DNA of 64,000 nt from Cyclina sinensis (Eukaryota; Mollusca; Bivalvia; Venerida; Veneridae): NCBI GenBank assembly GCA_012932295.1, contig JAAONU010000116.1, positions 1 to 64,000 on the forward strand, read 5' to 3'. Below are positions 57,201-64,000 of this stretch, one piece after another; the first letter of the stretch is position 1, and each line of letters begins with the position of its first letter. Under the pieces are notes generated by a model, which worked only from the letters and a program-made list of their open reading frames with translations, made no database searches and was not told the DNA's origin. The translations under genes were made by a program, and so were the position numbers.

Positions 57201-60148
57201 AGTTTTTCTTAGGGTTTAAGAAATGAAATTAATTCAGGCCTTCTCAAAAATTAAATAAAATTTGTTAAAATTAATGCTGTTTAAATAATTTTTAAATGCC
57301 AAAAAAAATACAGCAGTTGGATTTCCAAGTGAAAGTTCAAAATTTCATGAACCCTGTGACCTCGGACGATGTGAAAATCTGACCGCGTCTTATAAGAGGG
57401 TCAATGCAAAAAGTACAGATTTTCAACTCAAAGTTAGGGGTGTGTCTTATAAGCGAGAGCGTCTTATAAGCGAGTATACACGGTATTTACCAAAGGACAC
57501 TGGTGTCAGAACAAGACAAATATATAGAATTATTCTGAAAATTTACTTTTTACATCATTTTACATAAACAAGTTTAAACCAATAAAGTACACAATATTTT
57601 TTTTCCAGGTATTTCTTGTGTAATTATTTACTGGGTGAACACATCACAGCAGTTTTAGCACAAGGACTGTCTCCTAAAACAGACAATTGCTAAACAACAA
57701 CAATTAATTACAAGCTATCTTGCTCAGACTTGCAAAAACCCTAAATATGTTTCTTTTTTTGGTTTCATTAAGTATTTTTGAAATACATTTAATTAAGACT
57801 ACCTCAAAAGCACAGTTGGAACACAGATGTAACTGTAAAATGTGTGAGGTGGGGTAAAGATATAAATGGGATTGAGTGATTAATTAAACCAGAGACGTCT
57901 GTATGATGACTGGTACACACTTCCTTTAGCATGTAGGTCTATATTTTGCTGAATCACAACTATAAAGTAAGTTAATAATAGCTTGTACCTTCTCAAGTCC
58001 CAGACTCTCACAACATTGCCTGCTGCACTATAAAGGAGCTGTCCACTGTTGTTCAATGCTATATCATTTATATGATGCTCCCCACTAGGTAGGTCAATCT
58101 GACGTGTGTCACTGGTAACCTGCTCATCCTGTGTCAACCCTGATGAACTGAAAAAAACAACATTACAATTAATTATACTGTTATGACATTATCCAGTTTA
58201 ATTACAGTTTATTCTAATGAATGACTATATAATGCTCAGACTGTAACAACAGTTGGGACTGTTTTCAGAATGTACAGTCAAACCTAATGATTGTTATGAA
58301 AGGAAATAACAGTGTGCTACTGAAAAGTACTTTGGTCTTCTTGGTATCTTTTGCAAGGAACCAAACATGCCATAGTACCTTCTGCTAGGGACCAAAGATG
58401 CCATAGTACCTTCTGCCAGGAACCAAAGATGCCATGTTACCTTTTGCCAGGAACCAAAGATGCCAAACAATTCAAAATATGGTCTCAAACACAAAAGAAG
58501 TCAGGTCCATCACGTGTAAACTGTACTTACAAGATGTCTGCCATACAGCATTCTTATGCAGTTCATTTAGAATTTTGTAATGTATGTATTATCAATACAT
58601 ACAACAAGGATAATTTGGTAACAACCTGATGCCATCAACAGTAGTGCACATGAGAATTTCACATTTACCATGCATGCTCACCTTAAAGTTTTGATACATT
58701 TTCTTGTATATTCTCTCAGATCCCAGACACAGACATATGACTGTGACACTGTAAACACCAGGTGCTGTTGTGGACAGTATTTTATCACATTTACATTGTT
58801 CAAGTGTCGGCTGAACGTTACAATCTCTCGGCCTTCAGTGAGGTCCCAACATCTACCTGTTCTATCTGAAATAATGATAAACATGTTTTGTTACAAAGTG
58901 ATTAAACAAAATTGAAAGACATTTATCATAAGAAAAGCAGAAATTAGTGATAGTCATTACCATGACAACAGTGTTTAGTAATTTACCACTCATTCCCTTT
59001 TATCAGACATATTCATGTTTAAGGTCCACTCTTTAAATGCACAAATACACGTTTTATGAATAAATGAAGTTCAGTTTTTGGGAAATAAAGTGCATCTGAT
59101 ACAAGTGACTATACACTGTACATTGTACTGACAGTTCTGTTGAAGTGTTACTTTTAATTAGCCATACACTGTTCTAGAAAACTCAGAAGAAAAAGGACCA
59201 ACCAACCTTTACTACTTGTAAACAGTAAATCTTCGGTAGCTGTGACTGAGAGAACGGCTTTAGAGTGACCTTCGGCAGTATGTGTACATGTAAGTGGACC
59301 AGACTGTTTTGTGCTGATCCTTGCACTGGCTGGCACTATCAACCCTCTGTAATGGAGCAATAGAGTTTCCATCAATATAAACTACATTATCTTTACAGGC
59401 ACATCCAAATTACAACAAGTCTTCGTATCTATGTGGAAAAGCAATACTACTAGTGGACAGTTGACTAATAATGCATTTCTAAGCTGATGCAACAGCAATC
59501 TTTTCCCGAGACAGTGTTTCCACCTAACAAAACATGTTAGGTTCCATGACAACAACAGTTCATTTATCTTTGAATGTCAGAATGCATTATGACCAAACAG
59601 TCAGAATGGAATGCAACAGCCTAACAGTTAGAATAGAATGCAATATAGCCATACATTCAGAATGGAATGCAACAGCCTAACAGTTAGAATAGAATGCAAC
59701 ATGGCCATACATTCAGAATGGAATGCAACAGCCTAACAGTTAGAACAGAATGCAAATTGGCCATACATTCAGAATGGAGTGCAACAGCCAAACAGTTGGA
59801 ATAGAATGCAATATAGCCATACATTCAGAATAGAATGCTATAAGGATACAGTAAGAACATAAATCTTCAAGATCTGTGACAGTCCTGATCATTTTATGAT
59901 AGCATTGTCTGTTTTTTGTGGGTATCATATCAAAGCACTGAAGAGACTGAATAATGCTTTCATTGAACAAGGTACTTTCAATTTCTCAGGATTCTCAACT
60001 ATAATTTTACCTTTTACTTTCATTATCTGATATCCCCGCTGTACTGCTTGTCAGACGAGAGAATACATTAGAATCAGTGATTCTCTCTGACCTTCGTGAA
60101 GGCTGAGGCGAGGATGGTGGGGTTGTATCAGATGAGGTGGCATTGTCC
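51206..60148 (-). CDS. KIF21: Kinesin-like protein KIF21, C-terminal WD40 part
   Basis: Eight exons (60148-60011, 59346-59207, 58865-58682, 58147-57989, 55066-54949, 54484-54314, 54011-53812, 51284-51206) join in phase to 395 residues plus TAA. They begin with the serine-rich linker containing NVFSRLTS and continue through a complete WD40 propeller ([105 protein letters not shown]). Order and sequence match KIF21A/B, kinesin-4 motors that restrain microtubule plus-end growth. The motor and coiled-coil exons are not recognised in the window and should lie to the right. A single invertebrate KIF21 would be co-orthologous to vertebrate KIF21A and KIF21B, so no letter is assigned. An alternative last exon exists at 53065-52996. 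Confidence 0.95.
52996..53065 (-). CDS. KIF21: KIF21 alternative terminal exon (proximal)
   Basis: Acceptor tttctgttgtttacag precedes an exon that begins T-GAA, the same phase as the distal last exon. It encodes [20 protein letters not shown], then SS and TGA at 52998-52996. GVKVWQL replaces the RIW-type strand, so the propeller could still close, with a different tail. Splicing from 53812 would skip the distal exon. The acceptor is good and the strand match is specific, but no transcript evidence is available. Confidence 0.7.
53812..54011 (-). CDS. KIF21: KIF21 exon, two WD40 blades
   Basis: Acceptor ttattttttctag, donor gtaagt. Encodes [37 protein letters not shown], then [20 protein letters not shown] and two bases of the codon shared with either terminal exon. 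Confidence 0.94.
54314..54484 (-). CDS. KIF21: KIF21 exon, WD40 blade
   Basis: Acceptor taaatttacag, donor gtaaag, phase 0 at both ends. Encodes [20 protein letters not shown] and [17 protein letters not shown], almost the family signature PPHYDGI...LFSGSRDxxIKKWDL. Confidence 0.96.
54949..55066 (-). CDS. KIF21: KIF21 exon, WD40 blade
   Basis: Acceptor ttatattacag, donor gtaagg. Encodes [20 protein letters not shown], then [13 protein letters not shown], continuing as VFEV in the next exon. Confidence 0.95.
55289..57483. mobile_element. TIR element (~2.2 kb) in a KIF21 intron
   Basis: The ends are 25-bp inverted repeats with one mismatch: CCGTATATACTCGCTTATAA plus GACGC at 55289-55313 and its complement at 57459-57483. 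A further partial copy of the terminal motif lies just inside the right end (57441-57458). No transposase frame or target duplication was seen, so the superfamily is left open. It carries another inverted-repeat element (55755-56429). Confidence 0.75.
55755..56429. mobile_element. Nested MITE with TTCGCGG motifs
   Basis: TTAATACAGTATTCCTAGAA at the left is matched by TTAAATACTGTATTCTTAGA on the complement at the right end, followed on both arms by an A-rich step into TTCGCG. TTTTCGCGG or TTTCGCG words recur inside both arms. It lies completely within the 55289-57483 element, so it inserted later. No coding frame. Confidence 0.65.
57989..58147 (-). CDS. KIF21: KIF21 exon, WD40 blade
   Basis: Acceptor tttttttcag, donor gtacaa. 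Encodes [35 protein letters not shown] and [17 protein letters not shown], matching the PSGE...INxIALN...AASGNAVRMWDLKR region of KIF21. Confidence 0.95.
58345..58470 (+). repeat. ~31-34-bp tandem repeat (3-4 copies)
   Basis: CCAGGAACCAAAGATGCCAT with ACCTTCTG repeats in the KIF21 intron, with small length changes between copies. Confidence 0.75.
58682..58865 (-). CDS. KIF21: KIF21 exon, WD40 blades
   Basis: Acceptor attatttcag, donor gtgagc. Encodes [20 protein letters not shown] and [12 protein letters not shown], then [17 protein letters not shown] and CIKTL. Confidence 0.95.
59207..59346 (-). CDS. KIF21: KIF21 exon, start of propeller
   Basis: Acceptor tccattacag, donor gttggt (weaker than its neighbours). 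Encodes [20 protein letters not shown], then [20 protein letters not shown] and SSK, matching the [20 protein letters not shown] region of KIF21. Confidence 0.93.
59575..59845 (+). repeat. 56-bp tandem repeat built of two ~28-bp halves
   Basis: ATTCAGAATGGAATGCAACA alternates with CAGTTAGAATAGAATGCAA about 4.5 times; both halves share AGAATNGAATGCAA. It lies in the KIF21 intron between 59346 and 60011. Confidence 0.85.
60011..60148 (-). CDS. KIF21: KIF21 exon, serine-rich linker before propeller
   Basis: Acceptor tgtttttcag, donor gtaaaa. Encodes [20 protein letters not shown], then [18 protein letters not shown] and [15 protein letters not shown] is a conserved KIF21 landmark. It begins with one base completing an upstream codon. 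Confidence 0.9.
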
Positions 60149-60254
60149 CTGAAAAACACAATGTACAGAGTGGTAAATACATTATGTTCAAGAACAACAT
60201 TGATAAATTAAGACTGACTGATCTATAAAAATGAAAAGAAAAAGAAAATCTCAC

Positions 60255-60325
60255 CTGACTAGTCTACCTCTTGTTATTAGTACTTTACAATTCTTAAATC
60301 CCATGCATTTCACTAAGTATGTAAG
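60255..60325 (-). CDS. Candidate additional KIF21 exon (71 nt)
   Basis: Bounded by ctctttgtttgcag and donor gtgaga, it is open in the phase needed to join the exon at 60148 (two leftover bases AG plus G make Arg) and would encode LTYLVKCMGFKNCKVLITRG and RLV. The peptide does not resemble the serine-rich linker expected here, so it may be chance. Confidence 0.25.
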
Positions 60326-60449
60326 CTGCAAACAAAGAGCAGGGATATCCCTTAGAAACTTTCTCTGAACCAAAATATTTTTTTTTTAACTTTCTTGTAA
60401 TATAAGTTTGGCAAGAAAAAATAAATACCAGCATTTGTTGTGTATTATT

Positions 60450-60800
60450 TTTTTATGCCCCCGAAGGGAGGCAAATAGTTTTTGAACTGTCGTCCGTCAG
60501 TCAGTACGCACTACCGAAAATAAATAGGGGTCCATCTAACTGTAAACATAACAAAAGAGAACAATATAGTTTATTCTGTAACAATAGAATAAGGGGCCAA
60601 TGGCCCTCTATTAAACGAAAGAAAATAACAAAAGAAAAGGCCCACTATCCAGTTTCGGCCAGACGTCCGTATATCCGTCAATCAGTCTGTCCATCAGTCC
60701 GTCTGAAAACTTTAACATTGGCAATAACTTCCTTATTAGTAAGTGGATTTACTTCATGAGGTCAAAGCACCACTTTTGGGTGAACTGTCATCTTACAGTG
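60450..60800 (+). repeat. Hairpin-headed repeat fragment
   Basis: Head TTATGCCCCCGAAGGGAGGC and CGTCCGTCAGTCAGT, then CAATGGCCCTCTATTAAACG, a CGTCCGTATATCCGTCAATC motif and TAAGTGGATTTACTTCATGA, the last shared with 41955-42415. Probably two truncated or overlapping elements. Confidence 0.65.
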
Positions 60801-61380
60801 ACACTTCTAGTTATGCCTATGTTGGAAATAGGAACTTATGGTGCACATAGAAGAAATTATGCTTATCTAAGTTAAGTAACTCTTGAGATACTGTTGGCAC
60901 TATTGATCTTTTCTATACAACTACAAGCACAAAGCCAACAAGAAGTTAATCTTACCTATACATAGGATCATAAGCTTCTAATGTACTTTTTCATACAAGG
61001 CAAATTTAATATAAAATTACAAGTGTTATGTCAATAGAAAATTACTTTCACACATTACACTGACCTAGATTATTTTCTTAATGCCTTTAATAGATTGATA
61101 CCTCATTGTATTTCATGAAGGGCTTAACCTTTTCATGCTAATTAAAGAAAAAAAACTTTCAACTAATTGTCAATAATATCTATGTTTCATCTAGGCTTCA
61201 GACAAAACTAACAAGAAATGTAAGTGCATTTAACAAGAAAAAAAATCATGATTTGCTTGACAATCACCTGAGTTTGCTATTAAAAGAGCTAATTATGTTC
61301 TTGTTATGAACTGTGGATTTCAACATTAACTTGCTCTGAAAGCCCTCTGTCTACCTATTTGTTTACTTATCAATACCAGA

Positions 61381-61640
61381 TGGGTTTCCAATACCTGATG
61401 CCCCTTGAAAAATTAGTAATTTTAGGTTGAGGGGAATTGTGACAGATACAGAAAGCATCTGGTTCAAGAGACACGCCTCCTTTTTCTTGCACAATGTTTA
61501 GCACCAATACATGGAACATCTGTTAAAGACCTCATCCAAGGGAGTTAGTTGTGTTAGAGGAGGAGCAGGGGATCAAACTTGCGACCCCTGGATTACAAAA
61601 GCTGTGCATTACCACTGGACCACTGATACTTCCTAACAGC
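61381..61640 (-). repeat. tRNA-derived SINE
   Basis: On the minus strand, an A box around GTGGTCCAGTGGTAATGC (61605-61622) and a B box in GGGTCGCAAGTTTGATCCCC (61568-61587), then a long non-tRNA tail to about 61381. Confidence 0.7.
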
Positions 61641-61689
61641 TTCAATTTTTAATCATCATAATAATAAAATCTTCATATGACAACATAAA

Positions 61690-61870
61690 GAGCAGATAAG
61701 TTGTCAAGTGGTTACACACAGGACTTGTAATCCATGGGTTGTAAGTTCATGCCCTGTGAGTATCAACTCGTTAACTGAGGTTCAATGTATCACTGCTATA
61801 CCCTCTGCGTGCAAAAGAACCTGCAGTGTCTCTAGAAATATTTTATATATCTTGCAGTATCTCTCACAGA
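61690..61870 (+). repeat. tRNA-derived SINE, diverging from its neighbour
   Basis: A box GTTGTCAAGTGGTTACAC (from 61699) and B-box-like GGTTGTAAGTTCATGCCC (61737-61754). It sits about 50 bp from the oppositely oriented SINE ending at 61640. Confidence 0.6.
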
Positions 61871-63377
61871 ATCTAAATGATAATGACAATGAATAAATTC
61901 ATAAACTGAAGAAGATGAAAAGATATTAAAAGCAGTCAGAGCAGAAAACTGGCCCATGATTGTTTTCCTCAGTTTACTTTCATGTTATTCAAACAGCAAA
62001 TAATCATATTACTACATATTTTCTGTGTAAATAAATGGAACCCCTTTGTATACTTGTCTGTCAAATCTTTCTAGACTTCATTATCCATATTCAGTGTTCA
62101 ATCTATTAAGGTGATCATTTTCTTTGAACTCTGACCTTTTTATAAATCAACACATCAAATGCCACTATCAAAATACAAAATTACTGACATTACAGTTACT
62201 ATATTTGCATACAGTGTGTAAAACATACTGCATTTTATATGTGATTTAAAGATAAACTCACACCTTACCAGCTTTTAATTATGTTCTAATAAGGCTGATT
62301 ATGTCACAACTTTCTTGCTGACAGACTTAAACGCACCAGTAAATCAATTGTCAGTCTGGGCCGATTGAGATATAAAGTTTAAAGAGAGGATATTAAATCG
62401 GATAAGCAAGATCTCTGATCTTAAATAAAAGGTCAAATTTGTGACGTGAACACAATATTTACTAGTTAATCATCTACAACACCTCTTGGGTTGAAAAATC
62501 TTTCTTAAACATGCCGGGTTAGAGACAGTGAAGGAAAGTACCTGACAAAAAGGATAATTCAAGAAAGGTAAGCATCTTTTCATTAAAATGTTACAAGTGA
62601 AATAAACATTACTAAAAGTAACTGTGACATATTAAAAAAAAACAACCATCAAAAAAAACCCGAAAAAAAAAAAACACATTGGCATGGTATATAGAAAAAA
62701 GAAAATTAAATCTTACACCAGTGTCATGTAACATGAAAAACATTTTTTAAAACTGATTTTATCTACATCAGACTGATTAACAAATTGTAGCACAAATAAA
62801 AACCTTGTAGACATTACGAACTTGTAGTTTAAGCTGCTCGTATTGGCATTTTCTAAACAGGTGTAATGAACAATTGCATAATTGTTCAAAGTAAATATTA
62901 TGTTAATACAAATTGACTTAAAACTGTATCTAGAAAGTGTGGTATCCAAACAAACTTCAATATAGCTCTCTAAAAATACTTGGCCATAACCAGCTTTACA
63001 TTGAATACACTTAAAAACATAATTTATCAAATTCTGTATAAAATAATTTCTTACTTAACATAGCATGATTACCCAGGTAGTTGCTTTTCAAAAATGCCAG
63101 GATTTCGATAATGGATCTTTAAAATCTAATCAAATAATAATAATAAATCTAAAATGGGAAACTGCCTAAAACTGAGGTAAAAAAACTTGATTTTCTTTCT
63201 TTTTATTAAATTTTCATTTTAATCACCATTTGCATTAGATAATTAAATCCATGAAACGAGACTTTATCATTTAAAGATCAAGAAATCTGGATACCAAATC
63301 TAAACCTAAATTTTAGTGAAAATTATTTTTAAAAACAAACATTTGAGTTTTAATATTTTCATTTTACTATGTTACAG
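61871..63377. other. Non-coding; possible 5' UTR exon of the plus-strand gene
   Basis: A donor-like AAGAAAG|gtaagc occurs after 62567 and could end a 5' UTR exon of the gene at 63378, containing a short ATG-CCG-GGT-TAG frame. Otherwise AT-rich; no KIF21 exon recognised. Confidence 0.35.
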
Positions 63378-64000
63378 AGAAAAATGTATGACCAATTTCT
63401 GCGATCAAATAACCCGAATCGCCTTCAGGCAGATTTGCGGTCAACCATGAAAACTTATGACTTTGAGAAGGAGCGCCTGACTTATCAACTCGGAAACTTA
63501 CAAACAACTGACCGCAGTCATACAAACGTATCTATAGCATCCTCCATGGATCTTTCTTCAAATACAAGTGTAACTCTCACACCAAGGAAATTTTACAGAG
63601 CACCAAACTTGGCTGCACAAAACAGCAGCATTGGCAGTAATAAGAAAGAACATTATGGAACCACGGATAAACTATGGAAAGACAGAAAAGATCATGCTGA
63701 CAAAATGAAGAAAGAGAAAGACATGCTGAAGTTACCTGTAATACATTCGGCAAGCTCGAAGCGCTCGGAGTGGGAGTCAGGAAAATTTTTACAGACATCA
63801 AGTCAGAAGCCAGGACCTTTTTTTGGACTAGAACCTTTGCCAGGCATAAGTGCTGCTAAAGCATTACTTGCAGAAAGTATGAAAATCCCAAGTATTTATG
63901 ATCCACAGAGGACAGACTATGCATTTGATTCTATAAAATCAAAGAAATCAATGAAGAAAGTTACTTTTGCCGATGAAAATCAAGGCAAGCTTCTTTCAAT
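63378..64000 (+). CDS. Unrecognised protein exon with RVxF-like motif (partial)
   Basis: A splice acceptor (tatgttacag) precedes a frame that stays open for 207 codons to the window edge. The first Met is at 63384 (MYDQFLRSNNPNRLQADLRS), probably the start, since only Arg-Lys precedes it. The product is hydrophilic: an N-terminal helical part (MKTYDFEKERLTYQLGNL), serine/threonine-rich linkers, a basic helix (KDHADKMKKEKDMLKL), a PGPFFGLEPLPG segment and KKVTFADE at 63954 on. KKVTF fits the protein phosphatase 1 docking consensus. No signal peptide or membrane segment is seen. The family was not recognised; a cytoskeletal or centrosomal scaffold would fit the composition but is only a guess. 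It is transcribed opposite to KIF21. Confidence 0.75.

Overview
The window is eukaryotic nuclear DNA, AT-rich, with short phase-consistent exons joined by GT-AG introns and a dense load of transposon-derived repeats. The repeat style (hairpin-headed elements made of degenerate ~145-bp units rich in AGGTCA, tRNA-derived SINEs, many MITEs) and the proteins suggest a lophotrochozoan, most likely a bivalve mollusc; species cannot be fixed from sequence alone.

Three host genes are recognised and a fourth is partly visible. (1) 3.4-13.3 kb, plus strand: thirteen exons of WDR76, a seven-bladed WD40 protein; the 5' exon(s) were not found. (2) 23.6-24.8 kb, plus strand: a complete intronless coding region for a class A GPCR whose cytoplasmic tail identifies it as a GPR19 orthologue. 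(3) 60.1-51.2 kb, minus strand: the last eight coding exons of a KIF21-type kinesin-4, covering the C-terminal WD40 propeller, with a long 3' flank reaching a poly(A) signal near 44.7 kb and an alternative terminal exon at 53.0 kb. (4) 63.4 kb to the right edge, plus strand: a long open exon of an unrecognised, probably disordered protein with an RVxF-like PP1-docking motif. The rest of KIF21 must lie to the right, so gene 4 is either nested antisense in KIF21 or marks a truncated KIF21 locus.

Mobile DNA fills the rest: a hAT transposase remnant at the left edge, a TTAA-flanked MITE carrying a tRNA-like module, a foldback element with a nested SINE, a nearly intact Tc1 (DD34E) element with one frameshift in a G run (36.2-37.8 kb), a TA-flanked pogo-like MITE, a ~2.2 kb terminal-inverted-repeat element with another element inside it, and several large hairpin-headed tandem arrays. 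Minisatellites follow the WDR76 stop codon (26-bp unit), lie at 19.3-20.3 kb (26/25-bp alternating units) and 1 kb upstream of GPR19 (32-bp unit with paired AGATAG).

The most interesting observations are two candidate mutually exclusive last exons of KIF21, both splicing in the same phase and each rewriting the final WD40 strand; collinear, diverged homology between the KIF21 3' flank (44.7-46.7 kb) and 27.3-31.9 kb, indicating a duplicated 3' region; a four-fold tandem duplication of a WDR76 exon end with its 5' splice site; and consensus oestrogen-response-element palindromes inside a large satellite-like array.
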